From assembly GCF_015693305.1 (NCBI RefSeq), contig NZ_CP065138.1, forward strand, positions 2,544,001 through 2,608,000: a stretch of 64,000 nucleotides of DNA, written 5' to 3'. Each line of letters starts with the position of its first letter. Positions within the stretch are counted from its first letter, which is position 1. Shown one piece after another: positions 25,147 to 33,996 of this stretch. The translations under genes were made by a program, and so were the position numbers. The DNA is from Sphingobium sp. Cam5-1 (GTDB lineage: Bacteria > Pseudomonadota > Alphaproteobacteria > Sphingomonadales > Sphingomonadaceae). The notes beneath the pieces were generated by a model, which was not told the origin of the DNA, made no database searches, and saw nothing but the letters and a program-made list of their open reading frames with translations.

Positions 25147-25893
25147 CTATCGCCAGTCGCCGTTCACCGTCATCCAGGCCGACGTCGCGGCGATCGCAGC
25201 CGTTTCCGCGCGCAGGATGCGAGGGCCAAGGGACACGGGCACGGCCTTCGCCACAGCGCGGATCGCCTCCCGCTCTGCCGGGTCAAAGCCGCCCTCCGGC
25301 CCAATCAGGAACGCCGCTGGCCCCTGATGCGCGCGCAGCGTTTCGCTCAAAGGCTCGCCGCCGCTTTCATCGGCGAAGAACAGCCAGCGATCCTCCGGCC
25401 AGTCGCGCAGCAACGCGTCCAGCTTCACCATGCCGCTTAGGTCAGGCAGCGCGGTGCGGCCGCATTGTTCGGCTGCCTCGACCAGATGTGCGTGCAGCCG
25501 GTCGAGATTGAGCTTGTCCACCACCGCCCGGCGGGTCAGCACCGGCTGCAACTTGGCGACACCCAGTTCGCAGGCTTTTTCCGCGATCAGGTCGATGCGG
25601 CCTTTCTTGATCGGCGCGCAGCATAGCCAGAAATCGGGCACCTGCTCCGGTGCCTTGGTCTGGCTGACGCATTCCAGCACCAGATCGCGCTTGCGCATGT
25701 CCCGCACCCGCGCGGCCCATTCGCCGGACCTGCCATCGAACAGCAGGACGATGTCACCGGGCTTCACCCGCATCACGCTGATCAGATAATGGGCCGGGTT
25801 GCCATCGACCGGCACGGCGACGCCTTCGCCCAGCTGCGTTTCGACATGCAGGCGCGGCGCGCTCTGCGGCGGCCATGCAGGGGTTGCGGTCAT
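25147..25893 (-). CDS. rsmE: 16S rRNA (uracil-1498-N3)-methyltransferase
   Basis: A 248-residue SPOUT methyltransferase of normal RsmE length. The N-terminal PUA-like domain (HYLISVMRVKPGDIVLLFDG) is followed by the knot domain with KGRIDLIAEKACELGVAKLQPVLTRRAV, AEQCGRTALP and the SAM-binding knot FLIGPEGGFDPAEREA, ending VSLGPRILRAETAAIAA. It methylates U1498 of 16S rRNA. ATG 25893 has GAGG 7-8 bases upstream. The gene is divergent from ubiA and probably shares a message with gshA. Confidence 0.94.
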   Translation of the reverse strand: MTATPAWPPQSAPRLHVETQLGEGVAVPVDGNPAHYLISVMRVKPGDIVLLFDGRSGEWAARVRDMRKRDLVLECVSQTKAPEQVPDFWLCCAPIKKGRIDLIAEKACELGVAKLQPVLTRRAVVDKLNLDRLHAHLVEAAEQCGRTALPDLSGMVKLDALLRDWPEDRWLFFADESGGEPLSETLRAHQGPAAFLIGPEGGFDPAEREAIRAVAKAVPVSLGPRILRAETAAIAATSAWMTVNGDWR

Positions 25894-25944
25894 TTCGCCT
25901 CTTCCGTTCGCCCTGTTTGACTGAGCCACTTGTCTCAGCCAAAT

Positions 25945-26006
25945 GTCGAAGGGCTTTCTTTGCTCTTTAGAGAAGAAAGGGGCTTCGACAAGCTCAGCCC
26001 GAACGG
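25945..26006. repeat. Short sphingomonad-type palindromic repeat in the ubiA leader
   Basis: CGAAG-GG-CTTTCTT, a 12-base loop, then AAGAAAG-GGG-CTTCG can form a hairpin, followed directly by acaagctcagcccgaacgg. The second part (gcttcgacaagctcagcccg) is, to my knowledge, a dispersed intergenic element of sphingomonads. It lies just before the preferred GTG start of ubiA. Confidence 0.6.
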
Positions 26007-26013
26007 AGAAAAG

Positions 26014-26916
26014 GTGAGTCAGACCATAGTCCCCGATACCGAGGCCCGCGGCCTGCTCGCGCGCTTGCCCGCGACGCCCCGCGCGCTCGCGCTACTGGCT
26101 CGGCTCGATCGTCCGATCGGATGGTGGCTGCTCTTCTGGCCGGGGGCCTGGGCCGTGGTTTTGGCGGGCGGGGCAGGGGAGCGCTGGCCGCTCATCCTCT
26201 GGCTGTTGCTCGGCAGCATCGCGATGCGGGGCGCGGGTTGCGTGTTCAACGACATCGTCGATCGCGATCTCGATCGGAAAGTCGCTCGCACCGCGGCCCG
26301 CCCGCTCGCCAGTGGCGCGCTCGGACTGAAGACAGCATGGGCGTGGCTCATCTTGCTTTGCCTCGTTGGGCTGGCCGTCCTGCTGCAAATGCGCCCTTAT
26401 GCGCAGATCGTGTCGCTCGGCAGTCTCGCGCTCGTCGCCGCCTATCCCTTCATGAAGCGGATCACCGGCTGGCCGCAGCTTTGGCTTGGCCTTGTTTTCT
26501 CCTGGGCGGCGCTGGTCGGCTGGAGCGAGGTTGCAGGGGCGCTTACTCTGCCGGGGCTGCTTCTTTACGCAGGCACCATCTTCTGGGTCGTGGGTTATGA
26601 TACCATCTATGCATTGCAGGACCGGGAGGATGATGCGTTGATCGGTATCGGGTCGAGCGCCTTGTCGATGGGCCGCCATGTGCGCGGCGGCGTAACGCTC
26701 TGCTACCTGGTTGCACTTTCCCTCTGGGCCGCCGCCCTTTGGCAGGTGCGACCACAATGGCTTGCTTTCGCCGCCTTGCTGCCGATGGCGGTTCATCTTT
26801 TCTGGCAGGTGGGAACGCTGAAGGAAGATGGAGCCGATCCCCTCACCAAGTTCCGTTCCAACCGTTTCGCGGGGTTACTGATGTTCCTTGCCTGCCTCGT
26901 CGTGGGGAGTGCATGA
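26014..26916 (+). CDS. ubiA: 4-hydroxybenzoate polyprenyltransferase
   Basis: A 300-residue intramembrane prenyltransferase with about eight helices. The first Asp-rich motif is NDIVDRDLDRKVARTAARPLASG, the second YDTIYALQDREDDALIGIGSSA; both bind the prenyl diphosphate through Mg. RLDRPIGWWLLFWPGAW is the UbiA start. It joins 4-hydroxybenzoate to the polyprenyl tail in ubiquinone synthesis. I chose GTG 26014, preceded by GGAG 6 bases upstream. The open frame begins at 25930, but those codons would translate the dispersed repeat at 25945-26006, an unlikely natural N-terminus. The gene ends in ATGA, overlapping the phospholipase D gene. Confidence 0.92.
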   Translation: MSQTIVPDTEARGLLARLPATPRALALLARLDRPIGWWLLFWPGAWAVVLAGGAGERWPLILWLLLGSIAMRGAGCVFNDIVDRDLDRKVARTAARPLASGALGLKTAWAWLILLCLVGLAVLLQMRPYAQIVSLGSLALVAAYPFMKRITGWPQLWLGLVFSWAALVGWSEVAGALTLPGLLLYAGTIFWVVGYDTIYALQDREDDALIGIGSSALSMGRHVRGGVTLCYLVALSLWAAALWQVRPQWLAFAALLPMAVHLFWQVGTLKEDGADPLTKFRSNRFAGLLMFLACLVVGSA

Positions 26917-28361
26917 TCATGCCGCAAGAGGGTGAGGATTGCTGGCGCATCGCCCGCGCCGCCAAGGCCAGCGTCATCATCGATGCGGAAGCCTATTTCC
27001 GCCACGCCCGCGCCGCCATGCTCAAGGCGAAGCGCCGGATCATGCTCATCGGCTGGGATTTTGACGCCGCCATCAGCCTGATCCGCGAGGACGAAGCCAA
27101 GGATGAAGCGCCCCTCATCATCGCCGACTTCATCAGCTGGCTTGTCGCGCAGAAGCCTGACCTCGAAATCTTCCTTCTGCGTTGGGATGTGGGCGCGATG
27201 AAGTCGATGGTGCAGCCCGCCAACCTCTTTACCACCGTCAAATGGATGGCGCACAAGCGCATACAGGTGAAGCTGGACAGCCATCACCCGCCCGGGGCTT
27301 CCCACCATCAGAAGATCGTTGTGATCGATGATTGTTTTGCCTTTTGCGGCGGTATCGACATGACCAGCGATCGGTGGGACACACGCCATCATCGCGATGA
27401 GGACCCCGGCCGTCACCACCCGGACGGTTCCGCCTATGGGCCATGGCATGATGCGACCACCGCCTTACAGGGAGATGTCGCGATGGTGTTGGGGGATCAT
27501 GCCCGCGCCCGTTGGAAGGGGGCCGGCGGCGGCGATCTGGAGCCGATCTCCGGCGAGCATGATTGCTGGCCCGACGCGCTGCCGGTGCAGTTCGAAAATG
27601 TCGATATAGCCATTTCCCGCTCCGCGCCGGAAATGGAAGACCAGCAGCCGTTGCAAGAGATTGAGCGGCTCTATCTGAACCAGATCGCATCGGCGAAGCG
27701 GACCATCTACGCCGAAAGCCAGTATTTCGCGTCCCGCCGCATTGCGGAGGCAATCGCCGCGCGGCTGGGTGAGTCCGATGGGCCGGAAATCGTCATCATC
27801 AACCCGGAACAAGCCGATGGCTGGTTGGAACAGCAGGCCATGGACACTGCCCGCGCTCGCTTGGTCGAAGCCCTGCGCGCCCGTGACGCCTATGGCAAGC
27901 TGCGCATCTACCATCCTTTCACGGTGCGCGGTGAGCCGATCTACGTCCATGCCAAGATCTTGATCGTCGATGACCGGACCTTGCGCGTGGGCTCGTCCAA
28001 CATGAATAACCGCTCGATGCGGCTCGATACCGAGTGCGATGTGACGATCGACGGGGCACTGCCTGCCAATGCCGGACATGAAGCGACCATCTTGGGCATC
28101 CGTGACGACCTGATCGCCGAACATCTGGACCTGCCCGTGGAGCGGGTGGCCGCCGTGATCGCCGAGCGCGGGCTGATCGCCGCGATTGAGCAGCTGCGCG
28201 ACAAGCCCGGCCGAACCCTGCGGCCCTATGTGACGCCCAATCTCAACGACGTGCAGGCGTGGCTGGCCGACAATGAAGTGCTGGACCCCGAAGGGCCTGA
28301 GGAGATGTTCGAGCCGGTTGCGGACCGCAGCCTGTTCCGCCGCATGCGCAAGAAACGCTGA
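26913..28361 (+). CDS. Phospholipase D family protein (two HKD motifs)
   Basis: The 482-residue protein has two PLD catalytic motifs, GASHHQKIVVIDD near residue 130 and VHAKILIVDDRTLRVGSSNMNNRS near residue 350, each His-x-Lys-x4-Asp followed by GS or GG. No signal peptide or membrane segment is apparent. The family includes phospholipases D and cardiolipin synthases; this length and lack of N-terminal helices suit a cytoplasmic or peripheral phosphatidyltransferase or phospholipase. ATG 26913 overlaps the ubiA stop by 4 bases, so translation is likely coupled; ATG 26919 is an alternative. Convergent with smc. Confidence 0.87.
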   Translation: MIMPQEGEDCWRIARAAKASVIIDAEAYFRHARAAMLKAKRRIMLIGWDFDAAISLIREDEAKDEAPLIIADFISWLVAQKPDLEIFLLRWDVGAMKSMVQPANLFTTVKWMAHKRIQVKLDSHHPPGASHHQKIVVIDDCFAFCGGIDMTSDRWDTRHHRDEDPGRHHPDGSAYGPWHDATTALQGDVAMVLGDHARARWKGAGGGDLEPISGEHDCWPDALPVQFENVDIAISRSAPEMEDQQPLQEIERLYLNQIASAKRTIYAESQYFASRRIAEAIAARLGESDGPEIVIINPEQADGWLEQQAMDTARARLVEALRARDAYGKLRIYHPFTVRGEPIYVHAKILIVDDRTLRVGSSNMNNRSMRLDTECDVTIDGALPANAGHEATILGIRDDLIAEHLDLPVERVAAVIAERGLIAAIEQLRDKPGRTLRPYVTPNLNDVQAWLADNEVLDPEGPEEMFEPVADRSLFRRMRKKR

Positions 28362-28376
28362 GGCGCCGCCGCTTAC

Positions 28377-31300
28377 CTATTCGGCCGCCAGCAACGCTTC
28401 CGCGCCGCCCAGATTGACGGAAACGAGGCGGCTTACCCCCCGCTCCACCATCGTCACGCCGAACAGCCGGTGCATGCGCGCCATCGTCACCGCATTATGG
28501 CTGACGATCAGGTAGCGCGTATCCGTCTGCCCCACCATCACGTCGAGCAGGTCGCAGAAACGCTCCACATTGGCATCGTCCAGCGGCGCGTCGACCTCAT
28601 CCAGCACGCAGATCGGCGCCGGGTTGGTCAGGAACAGGCCAAAGATCAGCGCGACGGCGGTTAGCGCCTGCTCCCCGCCGGAAAGCAATGTCAGCGCGGC
28701 CAGCTTCTTGCCCGGCGGCTGCGCCATGATTTCCAGCCCCGCCTCCAGCGGATCGTCGCTATCGATCAGTTCCAGATGCGCCTGCCCGCCGTTGAACAAT
28801 GTCGTGAAAAGCCGCCGGAAATGCCCATCGACCGCCTCGAACGCCGCCAGCAGCCGCTGCCGTCCTTCGCGATTGAGACTGCCGATTGACCCGCGCAGCC
28901 GGTTGATCGCCTGGGCAAGTTCCTCGCTCTCAGCCCGGCTCGCCGCCTGCGTTGCCTCCAACTCCTCCAATTCCTGTGCGGCCACCAGATTGACTGGCCC
29001 GATCCGCTCGCGCTCGGCGGCAAGGCGGTCATGTTCACCCTGCTCGCTCTGCGCGATCCGGATGTCGGCACTGGCAAAGCCCAGTTTCTCGGGTAGCACC
29101 GGGGGCGGGCATTCAAAGCGTTCCCCCGACAAGCGGTTGGTCTCGACGCGCTTTTCTTCCGCTGCCTCGGCTCGCGCGGCGGCAGTCGCTCGCCGCTCAC
29201 GTGCCTGCGCCAGCGCCTCGCCCGTCTGTGCGGCCCGTTCCTCGGCGACGCGCAGCGCCGCCTCGGCCTCGCTCTCCGCTCGGCGCGCCGCTTCCGCTGC
29301 GTCGGCCAGCCCTGCACCCTGCTCGGACAGGGCAGCGATTGCCGTCGCCAGCGTGTCGGGTTGTTGCGCCAGTCCATCGCGCTCGGACGCGATCGCCTCG
29401 CCGCGCTCCACCATGGCGGCGATCCGCTTCGCCGCCTCGCCCGCGCGTGCGCGCCAGCCCTTGGCTTCCGCGTCGGCGGCAGCCATGCGTTCTCGATCGC
29501 TTGCCAAAGCCCGGTCAGCCAAGGCCTGATCCGCCTGCAACTGGCTGACCGCCATGCGCGCCTTTTCGCTCGCTTGCGAAAGCGACGCCACCAGCGCGCG
29601 CGTTCCTGCGCCGTCCGGCACCGCCGCGCGGGCCGCGTCCACCTTGTCATGCTCGGCCCGGGCAGCGCCCAGATCAGCGCGTGCTTCGGCCAGTCTCTCC
29701 TCGATTGCCTCCCGCCGCCCGGAAAGCCGATCCAGCGCCGTGGCCGCTTCATCGGCAGCACGAAGCGCCGCGCGTAACCGCTGGTCGGCCGCGCCAAGCT
29801 GCGTCCTCGCAGCTCCCAGTGCCTCGGCCGCCGCCCGTTCTTCACCAGCCGCGCTATCCTGCGCCGCGCGTGCCGCCTCGACCTCAGCATCCGCCGCCGG
29901 TCGCGCCGCAGCAATCGCCTCCAGCCGATTGAGCCGGATCAGCCGCTCCGCCGCCGCCGCGCCGCCCTCGGCCGCGACATAGCCGTCCCAGCGCCGCAGC
30001 TGACCGTCCCTGGTCACTAGCCGCTGTCCCACCGCCAGCGTCTGTCCATCATCCGTCTCGGCGACCGCGACCTGCGCCAATCGCCGCGCCAGTTCCGCCG
30101 GTGCGCGCACATGATCTGCCAGGGAAGCGCATCCAGCGGGCAGGACCGGATCGCTCTCCAGCGTCGCCGCCCCAGTCCAACGCCGCGTGCCCTGCGCGCC
30201 GACCGGCGCCTCCAGATCATCGCCCAGCGCGGCGGCCAGCGCCCGCTCAAAGCCCGGCGCGGCCTTCAACTGATCCAGTGCCCGTTCGCGCCCGCTTCCG
30301 CTCTCGACCGCCCGCTTGAGCGCCGCCGCCTCGCTATCCAGCGCCGCCAGTCCCGCCCGTGCGGAGGATAGCGCCGCTTCGGCCGCCGCGCGCGCATCGG
30401 CCGCCGCCTGCCGCGCCGTTTCCGCCTGCCCGATCGCCGCCTCGGCCGCATCGCGATCCAATCCAGCCGTTGCCTGTGCCGCCAGCGCCTCGCTGCGCTT
30501 CGCCTCCAGCGGCGCTGCATCGGGCAGGGCGCCCGCTTCCGCCTCCAGCCGCGCCGCCTCACGCTCCGCTCGTTCCAGACGGCTTCGCGCCGCCGCCAAC
30601 GCCGCCTCGGCCACACGCAGTTCGGCCTGCTCGCCCGCCTGTCGCGCCATCGCCTTGGCGAGGTCCAGCTCGGCATCCCGCGCCGCATCCTCCGCCCGCG
30701 CGATCCGCCCGGCGAAATCGGGCCGCATCGTCTCGGTGTCGGCGATCCGTTTCTTCAATACGGAAATCTCGGCCGTAAGCCGGGCAATCGCCTCCGCCGC
30801 GTCGTTGGCGAGCGTGCCCTCACGCGCCCGGTCCTCTTCCAGCCGTTCCGCCTGCTGCGCCAGATCATGCAGACGCCGCACCACGCCATCGCGCTCAGTC
30901 CTGAGCGCGGCGAGCCGATGCCCCGCCTCATTGGCCTCGTCTCGCGCGGCCTGTGCCGCCACCCGCCGCCGGGCGAGCGCATCCACTGCCGCATTGGCAT
31001 GAACCGCCGCCGCCGCCTGAGCCTCCTGCGCGGCGCTGACGGCGCCCTCCGCCTCCACCGCTTCCTTACGCGCGGCATCGGCGCTCGCCGCCGCCTCGCG
31101 CCAACGGGCGAAGATCACGCGCCCTTCGGCGACCCTGATCTGCTCGGACAGCTTGATATAACGCTCGGCCGCCTTGGCCTGCCGCCGCAGGCTACTGGCT
31201 CGCGCTTCCATGTCGGTCAGTATCTCGTCCAGCCGCACCAGATTGGCCTCGGCTGCGCGCAGCTTCTGCTCGGCATCCTTGCGCCGGACATGCAGGCCCG

Positions 31301-31817
31301 AAATCCCGGCCGCTTCCTCCAGCATAGCGCGTCGTTCCTGCGGTCGCGCGGCGATGACGGCGGCGATCCGCCCCTGGCTCACCAGCGCCGGGCTGTGCGG
31401 CCCCGTCGCAGCGTCGGCGAAGATCAGTGAGATGTCCTTCGCTCGCACGTCGCGGCCATTGGCCCTGTAGGCGCTGCCCGCCCCGCGCTCGATGCGGCGA
31501 GTGACTTCCAGTTCGCCGTCCGCGCCCACTTCGACCGCGTTGAACAGCTCGCCCTGTTCCTGCACCGTTTGCAGCGATACCTCGGCAAAGTCGCGCTGCG
31601 GCCGGGTGGATGTGCCGGCGAAGATCACATCTTCCATGCCGCCGCCGCGCATCGACTTGGCGCTGGATTCGCCCATCACCCAGCGGATTGCTTCCAGCAG
31701 ATTGGACTTGCCGCAGCCATTTGGCCCGACAATCCCGGTTAGGCCGGGCTCGATGCGCAGCTCCGTTGGATCGACGAAGCTTTTGAAACCCGAAAGCTTG
31801 AGGCGCTTTATCTGCAT
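28377..31817 (-). CDS. smc: Chromosome segregation protein SMC
   Basis: A 1146-residue SMC. The N-terminal ATPase half has MQIKRLKLSGFKSFVDPTE and Walker A GIVGPNGCGKSNLLEAIRW (near residues 28-46). Long, Ala/Arg/Glu-rich coiled coils flank a hinge region around residues 520-620. The C-terminal half has the signature LLSGGEQALTAVAL and Walker B PICVLDEVDAPLDDANVERF. It dimerises at the hinge and compacts and separates chromosomes with ScpA/ScpB. ATG 31817 gives the normal SMC start; the frame extends to 31847 without homology. It is last in a minus-strand cluster dciA-dsbA-dsbA-smc. Confidence 0.95.
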   Translation of the reverse strand: MQIKRLKLSGFKSFVDPTELRIEPGLTGIVGPNGCGKSNLLEAIRWVMGESSAKSMRGGGMEDVIFAGTSTRPQRDFAEVSLQTVQEQGELFNAVEVGADGELEVTRRIERGAGSAYRANGRDVRAKDISLIFADAATGPHSPALVSQGRIAAVIAARPQERRAMLEEAAGISGLHVRRKDAEQKLRAAEANLVRLDEILTDMEARASSLRRQAKAAERYIKLSEQIRVAEGRVIFARWREAAASADAARKEAVEAEGAVSAAQEAQAAAAVHANAAVDALARRRVAAQAARDEANEAGHRLAALRTERDGVVRRLHDLAQQAERLEEDRAREGTLANDAAEAIARLTAEISVLKKRIADTETMRPDFAGRIARAEDAARDAELDLAKAMARQAGEQAELRVAEAALAAARSRLERAEREAARLEAEAGALPDAAPLEAKRSEALAAQATAGLDRDAAEAAIGQAETARQAAADARAAAEAALSSARAGLAALDSEAAALKRAVESGSGRERALDQLKAAPGFERALAAALGDDLEAPVGAQGTRRWTGAATLESDPVLPAGCASLADHVRAPAELARRLAQVAVAETDDGQTLAVGQRLVTRDGQLRRWDGYVAAEGGAAAAERLIRLNRLEAIAAARPAADAEVEAARAAQDSAAGEERAAAEALGAARTQLGAADQRLRAALRAADEAATALDRLSGRREAIEERLAEARADLGAARAEHDKVDAARAAVPDGAGTRALVASLSQASEKARMAVSQLQADQALADRALASDRERMAAADAEAKGWRARAGEAAKRIAAMVERGEAIASERDGLAQQPDTLATAIAALSEQGAGLADAAEAARRAESEAEAALRVAEERAAQTGEALAQARERRATAAARAEAAEEKRVETNRLSGERFECPPPVLPEKLGFASADIRIAQSEQGEHDRLAAERERIGPVNLVAAQELEELEATQAASRAESEELAQAINRLRGSIGSLNREGRQRLLAAFEAVDGHFRRLFTTLFNGGQAHLELIDSDDPLEAGLEIMAQPPGKKLAALTLLSGGEQALTAVALIFGLFLTNPAPICVLDEVDAPLDDANVERFCDLLDVMVGQTDTRYLIVSHNAVTMARMHRLFGVTMVERGVSRLVSVNLGGAEALLAAE

Positions 31818-31921
31818 GGCCAGCCGTCGGGCCAATTGCCGGGCCAATTGCCGGGACAGCGCGGTGCTGCCCCGCCTTCAGCGGGCAAACTCATCGCAAA
31901 TGTCCGCCCCCCTTGAGTCAA

Positions 31922-32683
31922 TCAGATACCCGCTTCCTTGAGCTTGGGCTGCAAAGTCGCCCAGGTTGCGACATTGTCGATCTTCACATCATTCAGGATG
32001 AAGGTCGGCGTGCCTTCGATCTTATATTGATTGTTCGCCGCCTCGACGCCCTTGGCCAGCTTTTCGGCGGCGGCGGTATCGGCCAGGCACTGCTTGGCCT
32101 TATCCTCGGCAATCCCACGTTGCTTGGCGAAGTCGATCAGCCCCACGGCGGCGGCCAGATTGCCGAAACGCTGCGCAGGCGGTGCGCTCATCAACGCCTG
32201 ATATTTGGCGTCGCCCAGCGACTGCGCCTTTTCGAACATCGCATTCTGGTTGGCGAAGAATTGCTCGCTCAGCGGATAGAAGACGTCTTTACCGCCGCAA
32301 CGGGCCAGCAGCGACGTGGAAATATCGATCGGATCACGCACGAAGTTGCGGAACTCGAAGCTCATCTTTCCGGTGTCCACGATCTTGCGAATCTCCTCCG
32401 AAGCCTCCGCCGAAAAATCGCGGCAATGGCTGCAGGTATAGGACCCATATTCGATCAGCTTCACCTTCGCCTGCGGGTTGCCCATGACGAAACCGCCTTC
32501 GGGCGTTTGGGTCACTGTGCCGGACCAGCTGGTCCCGGCAGGGGCAGCAACAGCAGCGACCGGTTCCGCGGACGAGTTGCTGGCCGCGTCCTTTTTCCCG
32601 CAGGCGGAAAGGGACAGCGAGAGGGCGATAAGGGCAAGTCCGGTAATGGCTTTCACTGTGTGCAGGCTCCGTTGCTCGGGCAT
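31922..32683 (-). CDS. DsbA-family thioredoxin-fold lipoprotein
   Basis: About 253 residues. The N-terminus has a lipoprotein signal (KAITGLALIALSLSLSAC, lipobox L-S-A-C), then a linker rich in Ala/Ser and a DsbA/DSBA-like thioredoxin domain with the active-site Cys-Ser-His-Cys in YGSYTCSHCRDF, a helical insertion (RCGGKDVFYPLSEQFFANQNAMF) and the cis-Pro region IEGTPTFILND. It would catalyse thiol-disulfide exchange in the periplasm, anchored to a membrane. I use ATG 32683; ATG 32692 or a GTG at 32656 are possible. It lies 18 bases from a related gene upstream. Confidence 0.88.
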   Translation of the reverse strand: MPEQRSLHTVKAITGLALIALSLSLSACGKKDAASNSSAEPVAAVAAPAGTSWSGTVTQTPEGGFVMGNPQAKVKLIEYGSYTCSHCRDFSAEASEEIRKIVDTGKMSFEFRNFVRDPIDISTSLLARCGGKDVFYPLSEQFFANQNAMFEKAQSLGDAKYQALMSAPPAQRFGNLAAAVGLIDFAKQRGIAEDKAKQCLADTAAAEKLAKGVEAANNQYKIEGTPTFILNDVKIDNVATWATLQPKLKEAGI

Positions 32684-32701
32684 CAGGATCAAGGGTTTAG
32701 T

Positions 32702-33382
32702 TTACTGTGCGGCGGCGGGCAATGCGTCGCGCAAGCTGGCCCAGCTCGACCCGTCCACGCGCGTCCCATTGATGGTGAAGCCCGGCGTGCCGCCAATCTT
32801 CACCTTGTTCCACGCTTCGTCGGTCATGGCCAATATCTGCTTCATCGCCGCCGGATTGGCGATGCAGGCGTCAAGCTGCGCAGGCGTGAAGCCGCGTTTG
32901 CCCATCAAGGCGTAAAGGCCCGTATTACGCCCGATGTCGCGCAGCAGGGCGATCTGTTCGGATGGCTTGGCCGCACCCCGGTCATAGGCCTGCAACTGCT
33001 CCATCCAGGCGTCCTGATTTGCAAACAGCGCCTCATGATTGCCAAAAAAGCGCTTAGGCCCGCCGCATCGCGCCAGCAGCGCCGCCGCCAGGTCATATTT
33101 GTCGCGCACCGCATTGCGCGCTTCCACACTCACCCTGCCGCCCTTCACATAGTCGGCTTTGAGCGGCGCGCTCGCCTCACCCACGAAATGGGCGCAGTGC
33201 GAGCAGGTATAGCTTACATATTCGACCAGCTTGGTCGGAGCGGCCGGGTTGCCCATCACATGTCCTCCAATGGGCGACAGCGCGACCCGTGTCGTCCAGT
33301 TGACGGCGGGCGCGGCGATCAGCGTGCCGGGGAGGGTGATCAACGCGAAGAGGCCAAGGATTAGCAAGCGCGATTTCGTCAT
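32702..33382 (-). CDS. DsbA-family thioredoxin-fold protein, secreted
   Basis: A 226-residue DsbA-like protein with a cleavable signal peptide (MTKSRLLILGLFALITLPGT... AAPA) instead of a lipobox. The active site is again Cys-Ser-His-Cys (YVSYTCSHCAHF), the helical insertion has RCGGPKRFFGNHEALFANQ, and the cis-Pro loop is KIGGTPGFTINGT. It is a paralogue of the next gene, with the same block order, so the two probably arose by tandem duplication and then diverged in membrane attachment. Start ATG 33382, between dciA and the lipoprotein paralogue. Confidence 0.88.
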   Translation of the reverse strand: MTKSRLLILGLFALITLPGTLIAAPAVNWTTRVALSPIGGHVMGNPAAPTKLVEYVSYTCSHCAHFVGEASAPLKADYVKGGRVSVEARNAVRDKYDLAAALLARCGGPKRFFGNHEALFANQDAWMEQLQAYDRGAAKPSEQIALLRDIGRNTGLYALMGKRGFTPAQLDACIANPAAMKQILAMTDEAWNKVKIGGTPGFTINGTRVDGSSWASLRDALPAAAQ

Positions 33383-33427
33383 GCGTTCTTCCAATGAAGG
33401 GCCGCCCCTGTACGGCAATTGAATGAT

Positions 33428-33970
33428 TCAGCTGATTTTCGGCAAACCGTTGGAATTGACAAGCCCTTGGGCCAGCGATTCCAGAACGGCCCGCAATTCC
33501 GGGTCGCCAATGTCGCGCAGCGAATCGCCAAGTTCCACCGGAACCGGCCGCAAATTGCGCGGTGGCGGGCGGCGTTCGGGCGTGGAACCGCGCACTTCGC
33601 CCTGCTTCATCGCGACCTTCGCCACGGCGGCATAGCCAAAGAAGCGGTTCACCCGGTCGATGATGTCGGGCAGCACATGCTGGATCATTGGCGCATGTCC
33701 GCTCATCACCGTCAATTGCAGCGTCCCGCCGGCTTTCTTGCCTACTGGAAAGCGGATCGATTCGGGGGCGGAAATCTCCGCATAATGCTGCCCAACAATC
33801 TCGGCCCAGCGCGTGACGATGCTCGACTGGACAAAGCCGAACTTGCGGAAAGCGGCAGCGCCGATCTGCGGCATCAGGTCGGCAATCTGGCGCGGGCCGC
33901 CGACGCGAGGCCGTTCGGCCGCTGCCTGGGCACGGCTTTTCAATTTAGGTGTTGCGGGCCGTTCCGTCAT
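33428..33970 (-). CDS. DUF721/DciA family protein
   Basis: The 180-residue protein contains a DUF721 (DciA) domain: GGPRQIADLMPQIGAAAFRKFGFVQSSIVTRWAEIVGQHYAE, then SIRFPVG and GTLQLTVMSGHAPMIQHVLPDIIDRVNRFFGYAAVAKV. DciA proteins load or assist the replicative helicase DnaB in bacteria lacking DnaC. The flanking termini are basic and probably disordered. It is first in the dciA-dsbA-dsbA-smc run and divergent from mutY, with 26 bases between start codons. The helicase-loading role here is inferred from the family. Confidence 0.83.
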   Translation of the reverse strand: MTERPATPKLKSRAQAAAERPRVGGPRQIADLMPQIGAAAFRKFGFVQSSIVTRWAEIVGQHYAEISAPESIRFPVGKKAGGTLQLTVMSGHAPMIQHVLPDIIDRVNRFFGYAAVAKVAMKQGEVRGSTPERRPPPRNLRPVPVELGDSLRDIGDPELRAVLESLAQGLVNSNGLPKIS

Positions 33971-33996
33971 GCTCTGCTTAATGGCATAGGGCAGCC

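Noticed and set aside
28570..31078. Long Ser/Ala- and Arg-rich frames antisense to smc
   Set aside because: They come from the repetitive codon use of the SMC coiled coil; no ribosome-binding site or conserved motif.
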